Source: UBA3210 sp048359995
Lineage (GTDB): Bacteria > Bacillota_I > Bacilli_A > RFN20 > CAG-449
DNA: 64,000 nucleotides
Direction of reading: 5' to 3'
Assembly (NCBI GenBank): GCA_048359995.1
Contig: DBGCPK010000005.1
Span: 62,001 to 126,000 of the forward strand
The notes under the pieces are model-generated. The model was not told the origin of the DNA and searched no databases. It saw only the letters and a list, made by a program, of their open reading frames with translations. The position numbers and the translations under genes were made by a program. This document shows positions 50,863 through 59,787 of the stretch, one piece after another; position 1 is the first letter of the stretch; each line of letters begins with the position of its first letter.

Positions 50863-53700
50863 ATGAAGAATCGGATATTGACAAATAGTTTTCGGAATGT
50901 CCGGAAATCGTTCCCGCGCTTTCTTTCTCTCTTCATTATGAGTCTCTTGGGCGTTTTCGTCTTTGCCGGTTTAAAATCTACCGCGCCCGATATGCTGAGG
51001 ACGTTGGACAATTATCTGGACGACGCGGATAGTTACGATCTCAAAATCGTCTCGGGGCAAGGAATCACCGACGACGACATTGACGCGTTAAAAGCCGTCG
51101 AAGGAATCGAGGAAGCGGAAGGTGTCCGCGCGAGGGATTTGCTCTTTTCCGTCGGCGAAGATCAGTATGTCGTCAACGTCAGTTCCTTGCCTTCGAAGAT
51201 CAATCGTCTGAAATTGATCGACGGCGTTTTTCCGGAAAAAAACAATGAAATCGTCGTCGAAGAAAACTTGATCGAAAAGAACGGTCTGCAATTGAACGAC
51301 CGCATCGTTTTGAATTCGGAGTATCTTCGTGAAAGCGAATACGTCATCGTAGGCACTGTCGACAGCGCCTTGTATTTCAACAACACCGGAACGGGGCAGA
51401 ATCGGGGAAGCACTTCGGTTGGTTCGGGAACGATTCATTTCTACTCCTATGTTTTGGATTCCACTTTTCAAATGGATTATTATACCGCCGCTTATCTGAC
51501 GGTGGAAGGCGCGAAAGAAGACACGACTTCATCGGATTCTTACCTGAAAAAAATCGCTTCCGCGGTTGCTTCGATCGGCGAAATCAAGGAAGAAAGAGAG
51601 GAAATTCGATATCGCGAGATTTATTCTTCTCTCGAACAGTCGATCGACGCACAGGAGGCGGAGGTGCTTCTCTATCTGGAAGACTACCGAGATCAAATCG
51701 ATCAGGCGAAAGCAAGTTATTTTCAAGCGGAAACGGAATGGAAAACCGCTTTGCAATCTGCGTCTTTGAGCGAAGAAACTCTGAATCCGACGGTCGAAGA
51801 GGCGGAAAGCCGGATTTCCGAAATGAGGAATCAAATGGAGACTTTGGACCCCGAAAGCGAAGAATACGCAGCTTTGATTCTTCAAATCGAAACGGCGGAA
51901 ACGCGATTGAACGGATTAAAGGCGCTTCAAAGCGCGAGGGAAGAACTGAACGTTCAAGAAGAACAAATCCGCATTGCCGAAGCGGAATACGCGGAAAGCG
52001 AAGAGGAATGGAAAGAGAAGATCGACAGCGCGCGGAGAGAATTGAGTCAATTGAAAAAGGGAACGTGGTACATCAACGACAGAAGCGACAATTCCACCTA
52101 TTCCGATTATATCGACGACACGGCCAGCATCGACAATCTGGCGAGAATATTCCCGTTGATCTTTTACGCCGTCGCGGTTCTGGTGAGCCTGATTTCGATG
52201 AATCGGATGGTCGAGGACGACCGTTTGGAAATCGGAACGTTGAAATCGCTGGGCTTTTCCGACGGATACATCATGGTAAAATACCTTTTGTTCGCGTTTT
52301 CGGCGACGTTAATCGGGGGAATCATCGGCTGCGCTTTGGGATCGGTGATCATTCCTTCGCTGATTTTCAATATCTATCGCATTCTCTTCGAAGTCCCGAA
52401 TTTCAGCCTCGCGATTCATTGGATTTCGTCGCTGTTGGGAATTTTGATTTCCTTTGTCTGCGTCGTGGGAACGACCGCGTTTACGGTAAGCGCGGTTTTA
52501 AGAGAGAAACCGAGCGAACTGATGAGGCAGAAGGCGCCGAAAGGCGGAAAGAGAGTCGCGCTTGAAAAAGTCGGATTCCTCTGGAAAAGGCTTTCCTTTT
52601 CCAATAAAATAACCGTAAGAAATCTTTTCCGATACAAGAAAAGGGTATTAGTAACCATCTTCGGGATCGCCGGCTGCACGGCGTTGATGCTCTGCGGATT
52701 CGGGCTGAAAGATTCCATATCCAATATCCCCGAAAAACAGTACAGCGAAGTATTTACTTTCGACGGTATGGCTTATTTGAATAATCCGGACGAAAAAGAA
52801 ATCGGAACGCTTTTTTCGGATCAGGCGATAGAAAAAATCACCGAAGTGGAAAGTTTAAGCGCGACGATCTCTTCCAGAGAACTCAACCTTTTCATCTGCG
52901 ACAAAGACCGTATAGGCGACATCGTCCGTTTTAACGATAAAAAGGGAAACGCGTTGACTCTCGAAAGCGGGAAAGTCATCATCAGCGAAAAACTCGCGGA
53001 ATTGGAGAAACTGAAAGTCGGCGACACGATTTCGTTTGTCGATATCGACAATGTCGGTTATGCATACGAAATTTCCGGAATCTGTAAAAACTACATCAAT
53101 CATTACATCTTCGTCGATTCGGGAACGTTTGAAGAAAGCGGACAGAGATTTATTCCGAATGTGGTGTTCTTTTCGACGATTGAATTGAACGAAAGTAGAA
53201 GGGATACGCTTTCCGCCTCCCTGCTCGCCAACGACGAGATCATCAACGTGTCGTTCGTGGAAGTGTTGATCGATCAGGTGGACAATATGCTGCAATCGCT
53301 GAACAAGGTCGTGATCATTCTGATCGTTCTGGCGGCGCTTCTCTCTTTCGTAGTGTTGTACAACCTTTCCAACATCAACATTCACGAGCGGAAAAGGGAG
53401 ATCGCCACGCTGAAAGTACTCGGTTTCTACGACAAGGAAGTCGATCAATACATCACGAAAGAAAACGTTCTTCTGACGCTCATAGGCATTGCCGTCGGGC
53501 TTCTGGCGGGGTATTTCATCACGCATCTGGTGATCGCCACGATCGAAATCGAAAGAGCCCGATTTATTCGTCAAATCTTCTTTACCAGTTATCTCTTTTC
53601 GTCGGTGATCGCCTTCTTGTTCACCTTGATCGTCAACTTCGTCACGCATTTCAGTTTGAAAAGAATCGACATGATCGAAAGTTTAAAAAGCGTAGAGTAA
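50863..53700 (+). CDS. FtsX-like ABC permease with large extracellular coiled coil
   Basis: 945 aa. N-terminal transmembrane helix (~15-40), a large outside region, then two sets of FtsX helices near 420-545 and 815-935. A long charged coiled coil (about residues 235-390, rich in E/A/R heptads) sits in the outside region between the first helix and the FtsX core. Mechanotransmission by MacB-type exporters uses such stalks. Coupled to the ATPase gene upstream. Substrate unknown; relatives act in antimicrobial-peptide resistance or lipoprotein/peptide export. Confidence 0.9.
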   Translation: MKNRILTNSFRNVRKSFPRFLSLFIMSLLGVFVFAGLKSTAPDMLRTLDNYLDDADSYDLKIVSGQGITDDDIDALKAVEGIEEAEGVRARDLLFSVGEDQYVVNVSSLPSKINRLKLIDGVFPEKNNEIVVEENLIEKNGLQLNDRIVLNSEYLRESEYVIVGTVDSALYFNNTGTGQNRGSTSVGSGTIHFYSYVLDSTFQMDYYTAAYLTVEGAKEDTTSSDSYLKKIASAVASIGEIKEEREEIRYREIYSSLEQSIDAQEAEVLLYLEDYRDQIDQAKASYFQAETEWKTALQSASLSEETLNPTVEEAESRISEMRNQMETLDPESEEYAALILQIETAETRLNGLKALQSAREELNVQEEQIRIAEAEYAESEEEWKEKIDSARRELSQLKKGTWYINDRSDNSTYSDYIDDTASIDNLARIFPLIFYAVAVLVSLISMNRMVEDDRLEIGTLKSLGFSDGYIMVKYLLFAFSATLIGGIIGCALGSVIIPSLIFNIYRILFEVPNFSLAIHWISSLLGILISFVCVVGTTAFTVSAVLREKPSELMRQKAPKGGKRVALEKVGFLWKRLSFSNKITVRNLFRYKKRVLVTIFGIAGCTALMLCGFGLKDSISNIPEKQYSEVFTFDGMAYLNNPDEKEIGTLFSDQAIEKITEVESLSATISSRELNLFICDKDRIGDIVRFNDKKGNALTLESGKVIISEKLAELEKLKVGDTISFVDIDNVGYAYEISGICKNYINHYIFVDSGTFEESGQRFIPNVVFFSTIELNESRRDTLSASLLANDEIINVSFVEVLIDQVDNMLQSLNKVVIILIVLAALLSFVVLYNLSNINIHERKREIATLKVLGFYDKEVDQYITKENVLLTLIGIAVGLLAGYFITHLVIATIEIERARFIRQIFFTSYLFSSVIAFLFTLIVNFVTHFSLKRIDMIESLKSVE

Positions 53701-53717
53701 AAAAGTCAAAAAAATGC

Positions 53718-53747
53718 TTGAAAATTTTTTTTGCAAAGGGATAAAAT
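53718..53747 (+). promoter_or_regulatory. promoter of the MATE transporter
   Basis: TTGAAA (53718-53723), 18-bp spacer, TAAAAT (53742-53747). It lies upstream of a terminator hairpin, so the leader is about 65 nt. Confidence 0.6.
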
Positions 53748-53770
53748 CTTTATGAACGTGTAGCAGAAAT

Positions 53771-53805
53771 GCGTAAGTCCGGTTTGAAGGGCTTACGCTT
53801 TTTTT
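53771..53805 (+). terminator. terminator hairpin in the MATE leader (possible attenuator)
   Basis: 10-bp stem GCGTAAGTCC (53771-53780) / GGGCTTACGC (53789-53798) with one G-U pair, 8-nt loop and seven Ts. It ends only 2 nt before the Shine-Dalgarno of the MATE gene, so transcripts from the upstream promoter must pass through it. Confidence 0.85.
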
Positions 53806-53817
53806 ATGGAGGTTACT

Positions 53818-55206
53818 ATGGAAAACAAATTAGGAGTGCGACCGATCGGAAAACTGATTTGGAGTTTGGGAATACCGATGATCGTCTCGATGGTCTTGCA
53901 GGCGGTCTACAATATCGTTGATACCGCCTTCGTTGTCAATATGCCGGAATACGGTCAGGAAGGAAACTTGGCGTTGACGTATGCCTTTCCGGTACAGCTG
54001 GTCATCATCGCGCTGGGCGTGGGAACTGGCGTAGGAATCAATTCGATATTATCGAAATATCTAGGAGAAAAGAAATACGATTCGGCGGGAAAAATCGTCG
54101 GAAACGGGCTGTTCATCTCTATCGTCATCTACCTCTTTTTCCTCTTGTTCGGAATTTTCTTTTCCGAATCTTTCATTGCGATGCAGGGAAACAATGCGCA
54201 GGCGATACGCATGGGAACGGATTATCTGAGAATATGCTGCTGCCTCTCTTTCGGAGTGATCGGATTCAACCTTTTCGAGAGGTTGTTGCAGTCGACGGGA
54301 AAGACGATGTATTCGACGATCGCGCAGATTGCCGGCGCGGTGATCAACATCGTTTTGGATTACGTCTTCATCTTTCCTTGCCATCTTTCGGTGAAAGGCG
54401 CGGCATACGCGACGATTTTGGGACAGATTGCTTCATTCCTTCTGGCGGCGTTGTTTCATTTCTGGAAGAACCGCGAATTGAAATTTCGTTGGAAAGACAT
54501 CAAACCCGAGGGAAAATTTTTAAAGGAAATCTATCGGATCGGATTACCGGCGATCATCATGCAGGGATTGCTTTCCGTGATGATGCTGGGGATGAATTTG
54601 ATTTTGGGAACATCCGAAAAGAACGCGGAACTCCTGCAAGGTTCTTTCGGCATTTACTATAAAATTCAACAGATGAGCCTGTTCGCTTGTTTCGGGTTGA
54701 GCAATACGATCATTACCGTCGCCTCTTACAACTACGGAAAGAAAAACGCTCCGCGTGTCAAGGAAGCGGTGAAATTCGGCATTCTCGATACGATGATCGT
54801 CGCTTTGATCATTACGGCTCTTTTCGAAATTTTCGCTCAACCGATCGCGGCATTATTCGGTATGGCCAGCGGAGAAAGTTCGTCGGAAATCACGGAAGTC
54901 TGCGTAATGGCGATCCGGATCGCTTCCGTTTCCTATCTTTTTATGGGAATCAATGTCGCCGTGCAAGGCTGCTTGCAAGCCTTCCGGAAAGTGGTCAGCC
55001 CCGTCGTCATTTCTCTATTGAGGTTGGTCGTGTTCGTATTTCCGTTCGCATATCTTTTTACTCTGTCTTCTTCGCCGACAAATTACTTATGGTGGACATT
55101 CCCGATCGGCGAAGTTCTGACCTGTTTTTTCTCCGTCGGTTTTTTGAGAAAGTCTTTGAAAGAATTAAAAGACCGACTTCCGTCTCCGGAGGTCGCGGGC
55201 GAATAA
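53818..55206 (+). CDS. MATE-family multidrug efflux transporter
   Basis: 462 aa with about 12 transmembrane helices. Exchanges cationic compounds for Na+ or H+. It has the N-terminal MATE segment IWSLGIPMIVSMVLQAVYNI followed by a VDTAFV turn, and the mirrored second half. ATG 53818 follows GGAGG by 6 nt; the ATG at 53806 is part of the RBS region and is rejected. Expression probably depends on read-through of the hairpin in the leader. Confidence 0.92.
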   Translation: MENKLGVRPIGKLIWSLGIPMIVSMVLQAVYNIVDTAFVVNMPEYGQEGNLALTYAFPVQLVIIALGVGTGVGINSILSKYLGEKKYDSAGKIVGNGLFISIVIYLFFLLFGIFFSESFIAMQGNNAQAIRMGTDYLRICCCLSFGVIGFNLFERLLQSTGKTMYSTIAQIAGAVINIVLDYVFIFPCHLSVKGAAYATILGQIASFLLAALFHFWKNRELKFRWKDIKPEGKFLKEIYRIGLPAIIMQGLLSVMMLGMNLILGTSEKNAELLQGSFGIYYKIQQMSLFACFGLSNTIITVASYNYGKKNAPRVKEAVKFGILDTMIVALIITALFEIFAQPIAALFGMASGESSSEITEVCVMAIRIASVSYLFMGINVAVQGCLQAFRKVVSPVVISLLRLVVFVFPFAYLFTLSSSPTNYLWWTFPIGEVLTCFFSVGFLRKSLKELKDRLPSPEVAGE

Positions 55207-55240
55207 TGATTGCGCTTCAAAGCGTTTTTAAAAATAAAAT

Positions 55241-55939
55241 TTAGTCGGAAATCCGAATGTGATGCTGTCGGATAAAGATGAAATCGCCGTCTTCTATTTG
55301 CAGGAAGTCATACGCGTAGCGATCGTATTCGACGTCTTTTCTTAGCGCGGCCAAACACTCCATTGTCGAGTAGCAAAGGCTTTTGATTTCCTCTGAACTT
55401 TGATTGCTTCTTTCCGCGAAAATGTCCAGTTTTTCGTATAAATCCTCTTCTTTTTCGATTGAAAAAGTCAGGTAATAGTAACTCGGCCCATAGTATTTCG
55501 AACCATAATAATATCCCGAGTAATACTCTTCCGTCATGCAGATGGTCAGATTTTTCTGCTCGGTTTCGGTATAATCTTTCGTGCATTCGATCTGAAAGTC
55601 CTCTTCTTCGAAACGAATCGGCTGATCGAAGTAGTACGAAATCTCTCTTTCCTCTTCGAAAGTAAAACGGTATTCGTTTCCGACGGAAAATTCTCTTTCC
55701 GAAGCGATACTCAGAAGAAATCGCGGACAAATAAAGATCTGTTCTTTTCCGCTTTGTTTGTAAAATACTCCGGAAAATTCCTTGAACGTTCTTTGTTGCA
55801 AACCCAAAAGCGTTTCGTTGATTCCTGAGTTCGGTTCTTCGGAAAGAGACGAATTGTCGGATAAACCGGTAGAGGAACGGCAGGAACTTGCCGTCAGAAG
55901 GTAGAGCAGAAATAAAAGGGATTTCAAGTGTTTACGCAT
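55241..55939 (-). CDS. small lipoprotein coupled to the serine protease
   Basis: 232 aa from ATG 55939 (GGAGGT 6-12 nt upstream on the minus strand), beginning MRKHLKSLLFLLYLLTASSC. The hydrophobic stretch and Cys suggest a lipoprotein although ASSC is a weak lipobox. The mature part is Tyr/Glu-rich and not recognised. Its start overlaps the last 8 nt of the protease gene, so the two are co-translated; it may be a partner, inhibitor or foldase of the protease. Confidence 0.75.
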   Translation of the reverse strand: MRKHLKSLLFLLYLLTASSCRSSTGLSDNSSLSEEPNSGINETLLGLQQRTFKEFSGVFYKQSGKEQIFICPRFLLSIASEREFSVGNEYRFTFEEEREISYYFDQPIRFEEEDFQIECTKDYTETEQKNLTICMTEEYYSGYYYGSKYYGPSYYYLTFSIEKEEDLYEKLDIFAERSNQSSEEIKSLCYSTMECLAALRKDVEYDRYAYDFLQIEDGDFIFIRQHHIRISD

Positions 55940-57386
55940 AGGCGACCTCCTTATACAAATTGACGATAAAATGATTGATTGTGTATGCATTCGCCGAGAT
56001 GAAACGATTTCCGGAATGTACCGAGTTGCTAATAATTCCAATCAAATAGCAGTTCGTTGTGGGTACTCCGTTAATAACGGACGTGGTTTGATGAAAAATT
56101 GGTCCACCGCTATTCCCTTCACTAATGACGAGGTCATCAGAACGAATATATTTTTTTGAAAATTCGTCGACCAATTCCAGTGAATGATAAAGGGGATAAT
56201 TAGTCCATAGAGAATTGTTTACAAATCTTCCGTCTTCGTTTTTTAATGATGGAAAACCAGCAGATTGTGCCATAGTAAAATTTGCATTATCAAAATGAGC
56301 TATACCCATATATGAATGAACTTTTATATCGCTCATTGTTTGCTTTGCAATTGATATCGACCAATCGTAAATTGCCGAAACAGATTTTCCCGATTGAGTA
56401 TCAGAACGATAGATCACAAAGGAAATAGGTAAATATGTTTTTTGAACTTCATAATTGCCGCAAAAATAATGATTTGGAGGCATATATCCAGGTTTAAAAT
56501 TAACGTTACATGTCAATGTACTTAAAGTTCTACCGGAATATTTTCTTTCATTGAAAAAAAGATGTGCGCTGGATAAAATAACATTTTCACTTACAAACGT
56601 ACCTGTTCCTCCGGTAGATAGTGAAGATTGAACAGCGCCATCGTATTTTAAATCACCGCTCATTTTAGCGATTGAACTATAATAACTATAAGTTGGATCG
56701 CTGACTAACCGTCGATTATCATTTTCAATTCCAAAAGTATAATTAGTTTCTTCAAGTAAAGAATTGTAAACAACAGAACTTCCGTTAGAAACAACTTTAC
56801 TCTCCGTTAAAACTGAAGAAGATGATGAGATGTCAAAGGATTGTATGGTATAATGATAACCTAAACTTGAATCCGAGTCTTTGCTTTGACATAAAATATA
56901 TTTTTCGTGATTTGATAAATTTGTTAATGTACATTTCTTTATTTCAAGACTAAAAGAATTTTGATTTTGAGCGGTATTTGTTATTTCAAAAATATAATCA
57001 GTGTTAGCATCTAGGTAAAACAAATTCAGATCTGCGTTTGCGTTGTTGATACGGGTTAAATAATTTTTGTCGGAAATTAAATTTTTATAGAAAAGTCGGA
57101 TTGTTGCATTGGAGCCTGAATAATTCAAACGACAAATCTGTGATTCTAATGATGAAAAAGCAAAGTATTTAGTCTCATTTTTCGAGAGAAAATCTGCTTT
57201 TATTTTTTTATTCAATTCAAGGGTTTGCTCAACGGAAACGGATACTTCCGAGTCTAAAACTTCTTCGACCAGTTTTTTTTCCGTAATTGAGGAGCAAAAA
57301 TTTTCCGCCTTCGATAAAACCTTTATTGTAGAAAAATTTTCTGGGATACAAAGAGAAATAAATAGAAATAAAGGAAATCTTTTCAT
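55932..57386 (-). CDS. secreted trypsin-like (V8/S1-type) serine protease
   Basis: 484 aa with signal peptide (MKRFPLFLFISLCI). Residues ~40-240 form a beta-rich pro- or binding domain. The peptidase domain follows with His275 in ILSSAHLF, a candidate Asp in YDWSISI (~335) and Ser426 in EGNSGGPIF, i.e. the complete S1-type triad in order. Outside the cell it would cleave host or competitor proteins. The gene is visibly more AT-rich than the neighbouring core genes, suggesting horizontal origin. Promoter and GGAGAT RBS upstream are clear. Confidence 0.85.
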   Translation of the reverse strand: MKRFPLFLFISLCIPENFSTIKVLSKAENFCSSITEKKLVEEVLDSEVSVSVEQTLELNKKIKADFLSKNETKYFAFSSLESQICRLNYSGSNATIRLFYKNLISDKNYLTRINNANADLNLFYLDANTDYIFEITNTAQNQNSFSLEIKKCTLTNLSNHEKYILCQSKDSDSSLGYHYTIQSFDISSSSSVLTESKVVSNGSSVVYNSLLEETNYTFGIENDNRRLVSDPTYSYYSSIAKMSGDLKYDGAVQSSLSTGGTGTFVSENVILSSAHLFFNERKYSGRTLSTLTCNVNFKPGYMPPNHYFCGNYEVQKTYLPISFVIYRSDTQSGKSVSAIYDWSISIAKQTMSDIKVHSYMGIAHFDNANFTMAQSAGFPSLKNEDGRFVNNSLWTNYPLYHSLELVDEFSKKYIRSDDLVISEGNSGGPIFHQTTSVINGVPTTNCYLIGIISNSVHSGNRFISANAYTINHFIVNLYKEVAYA

Positions 57387-57422
57387 CGACTAATCATCTC
57401 CATAATATATTAAACTAAATTA

Positions 57423-57451
57423 ATTATATGCGATAAAAAATTATTTTACAA
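57423..57451 (-). promoter_or_regulatory. promoter of the protease-lipoprotein pair
   Basis: On the minus strand TTGTAA (57451-57446), 17-bp spacer, TATAAT (57428-57423), 37 nt before the start codon. Confidence 0.75.
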
Positions 57452-57596
57452 GACAATAGCTGCGTTTTGCATTTATTGGCAATTTGCCTCGAATCGACCG
57501 AAATGCGAAAGAGAATCGTATTTTTTATGCGGCTTGAAATCGAGAATTATTTTTTTTAAAAATAACGAGGGATATTTAAAATTTTTTCAAGGGATA

Positions 57597-57610
57597 CATT
57601 AAAATTAATG
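57597..57610. promoter_or_regulatory. palindrome CATTAA-AA-TTAATG upstream of the collagen-like lipoprotein
   Basis: Same arms as the site at 29767 beside the LacI gene, with a different 2-nt centre. 71 nt upstream of the start codon. Confidence 0.55.
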
Positions 57611-57647
57611 AAAGAAAAAAACGGACTTTTGTTGTAACGTAAAATTG

Positions 57648-57661
57648 TGAAAGCGGTTACT
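57648..57661 (+). promoter_or_regulatory. cre-like site
   Basis: TGAAAGCGGTTACT agrees with the CcpA/cre core (TGNAANCGNNNNCW) and with LacI-family operators in general. It lies 20 nt before the start of the collagen-like lipoprotein, between any promoter and the gene, a position suited to repression. Confidence 0.55.
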
Positions 57662-57680
57662 TAACCAAAAGGAGATTTTT

Positions 57681-59621
57681 ATGAAGAAAAGATACATAGC
57701 GCTGACATTATCGGTTCTCACATTGCTGGGATTGGTCGGTTGTAACGGTACGACCGATAATTCCGGATCTTCCGTCATTCCTGTCGGAGAAAAGGGAGAT
57801 AAAGGCGATCCCGGCGAACCTGGCGCGCCGGGAGAAAAAGGGGATCAGGGCGAACCGGGAGAACCTGGCGAACCGGGAGAAACGGCATATTCCAATACCA
57901 TTTTGACCAACGATGACGGAGTTGTGAAAGTCGACGTCGGTTCGGCTGTCGTCGGCGAGAATGTCACGTTTACGATTTTACCTGGAGCGGACACGGCCGT
58001 CTTAGGTCTGAAACTGAACGATACGATCGTCTACGAAGCGGATTTGACTCCTCTTTCGGACGGGACGTACACTTACACGACGGCGATGGTGCAAAACGGA
58101 TTCGTGGTCGAAGGAATTTTCATCGGTCCGGAAAGTAAAATCCGAATCAATTTGACCGATTACGACGCGGGAGACGTTCAAGCCAAAGTCGGAGAGACGA
58201 TCACCTTGCCGAGCGCAGATGTCTACGATCGGTACGGAAACGATCTCACTTATCTCTTGGAGATCACGGATACGACAGATTCGGCTGCGCTGATCGAGGG
58301 ACAGACGATCACTTCCTCCGTCTCCGGAACGCATGAAATCAAATACACGATTAAGAATCCGGAAACCGGCGATGTGATGAACGAGAAGACGGTCGAAGTT
58401 CTCTTCGCGCGGAATCTTCTGGCTTGGAACGACAATACATTTACGGTCGAAAACGAGATGGCGGTAGATGATGAACAATACATTTCTTCGACGAATACCG
58501 GCTTCGGATTGATGAAATTGAATTACGATTTAAGCGAAACTTATTATGCCGAGGCCGTGATTCAACGCGAAACGGACGACCATTTCGGCATCGGATTCGC
58601 CAACTATCTCGGCGCGAAAGATCGCGATTCTCAATTGACTTTCTGGATTGAAGGAAACGATATCAACTTCAAGGTAAAAAGGTTTACGACATCGGGCGAC
58701 GGTTCGTGGAGCTTTGACAATCCGGAATACAACAACTATCAATTGGGGACTTATCGCGGCGTTCCGATCGAAAAAGGAGCAAAGGAATTCAAGTTGGGCA
58801 TTGCCAGAGTCGGAGATGTCTTCTACTATTTCGTCAATGACACCTACGTTACCGAATTCAAGGACGCAACTTATACCGGTGTGCCGACGGTTCCGGGCTT
58901 TGTCACCTATGCCGCGGATAAAGGCGTGACGATTCACAACATCGCTTATAACTCTTCCGCGTCCGACGTGTCCGCGAAAATCGACGAGTTGACCGGAAAT
59001 AAGACGAAAATGTTGGGCGGCTATGCTGCCGAAGGCGCAGACTGGGCGCTGAATTCGCTTCAATCGGATAACTTTGTCGTCAATCCGTACAGCGAAGAAA
59101 AAGGATTGAGCTATACCTTCTTGAAGAACAATACCGGATATAATGACGGCATGGTCTCTACTTACACTTGGTTCGACGGCGATTTCACCTTTGAATTCGA
59201 TTATACGCCGAGTTCGATTGCCGCGGGCGATGAGAGTTTCGCTTGGTTGGAGATCAGGGATAAAAGTTACGGAGAAGTCGTCGAGTTCGGAACGAAATTC
59301 GGCGCGTCGAGCGCGACGGAGCTGAGCGAATCGGCGATCGAGCAGATGGTTAAGGACATCAAAAACGGCACCGAGAGCTGGGCTAACGGCGGCGTTGTAG
59401 ATTACTCGAAAGGATTCCATTACAAGATGACCCGCGAAGTATCCGGCATTGTCGCAACCTATACCATGGTGGTTTCGTCGATCAATTCTCCGGATCAAGT
59501 CAAGACGATTGTCGTGGAAAATACGGTGACTTCGAATGTCGTCGCTCTGTGGCACAATCGTTATGTTGCCGGAGAGTACTCCAACATTTCGTGGTCGCAT
59601 TCGGTCGAAGCGCAGGCATAG
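57681..59621 (+). CDS. surface lipoprotein with collagen-like Gly-X-Y repeats
   Basis: 646 aa. Signal peptide and lipobox LVGC (Cys21), then 11 consecutive Gly-X-Y triplets (residues 36-68, mostly GEP/GDP/GEK) that can form a short collagen-like triple-helix stalk. A beta domain (~70-160), an Ig-like domain (~160-245) and two concanavalin/laminin-G-like beta-sandwich regions (~250-430 and ~445-645) follow and look suited to glycan binding. It precedes glycan-degrading genes and has a cre-like site and palindrome upstream, so it may be an adhesin or carbohydrate-capture protein of that locus. RBS AAAGGAG. Confidence 0.85.
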   Translation: MKKRYIALTLSVLTLLGLVGCNGTTDNSGSSVIPVGEKGDKGDPGEPGAPGEKGDQGEPGEPGEPGETAYSNTILTNDDGVVKVDVGSAVVGENVTFTILPGADTAVLGLKLNDTIVYEADLTPLSDGTYTYTTAMVQNGFVVEGIFIGPESKIRINLTDYDAGDVQAKVGETITLPSADVYDRYGNDLTYLLEITDTTDSAALIEGQTITSSVSGTHEIKYTIKNPETGDVMNEKTVEVLFARNLLAWNDNTFTVENEMAVDDEQYISSTNTGFGLMKLNYDLSETYYAEAVIQRETDDHFGIGFANYLGAKDRDSQLTFWIEGNDINFKVKRFTTSGDGSWSFDNPEYNNYQLGTYRGVPIEKGAKEFKLGIARVGDVFYYFVNDTYVTEFKDATYTGVPTVPGFVTYAADKGVTIHNIAYNSSASDVSAKIDELTGNKTKMLGGYAAEGADWALNSLQSDNFVVNPYSEEKGLSYTFLKNNTGYNDGMVSTYTWFDGDFTFEFDYTPSSIAAGDESFAWLEIRDKSYGEVVEFGTKFGASSATELSESAIEQMVKDIKNGTESWANGGVVDYSKGFHYKMTREVSGIVATYTMVVSSINSPDQVKTIVVENTVTSNVVALWHNRYVAGEYSNISWSHSVEAQA

Positions 59622-59663
59622 CCGACAGCCGTTGAAAAAAAACATCAGAAAAAGGAGAGAAAG

Positions 59664-59692
59664 CAGTCCGTTACAAAAACGGGCTGTTTTTT
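59664..59692 (+). terminator. intrinsic terminator after the collagen-like lipoprotein gene
   Basis: CAGTCCGTT (59664-59672) / AACGGGCTG (59678-59686) with a short loop and six Ts. Confidence 0.85.
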
Positions 59693-59703
59693 CTATCGAG
59701 AAG

Positions 59704-59717
59704 CATTAAATTTAATG
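59704..59717. promoter_or_regulatory. palindrome CATTAA-AT-TTAATG upstream of the glycan operon
   Basis: Perfect 14-bp palindrome with the same arms as 29767 and 57597; 20 bp upstream of the -35 of the operon promoter. Confidence 0.55.
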
Positions 59718-59737
59718 ATTTTCTATCAGCGGTTTTT

Positions 59738-59766
59738 TTGTAAGGACAAATCCTTTAAAATAAAAT
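59738..59766 (+). promoter_or_regulatory. promoter of the glycan operon
   Basis: TTGTAA (59738-59743), 17-bp spacer, TAAAAT (59761-59766). Confidence 0.75.
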
Positions 59767-59787
59767 CATCATTCTGAGGAGGACGCT

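Noticed and set aside
57786..57884. Short regular DNA repeat resembling a CRISPR-like array
   Set aside because: It is the 9-nt periodicity of Gly-X-Y codons inside a coding sequence.
58530..59645. 371-codon open frame on the minus strand across the collagen-like lipoprotein
   Set aside because: Antisense shadow; the plus-strand gene has a signal peptide, lipobox, RBS and repeats.
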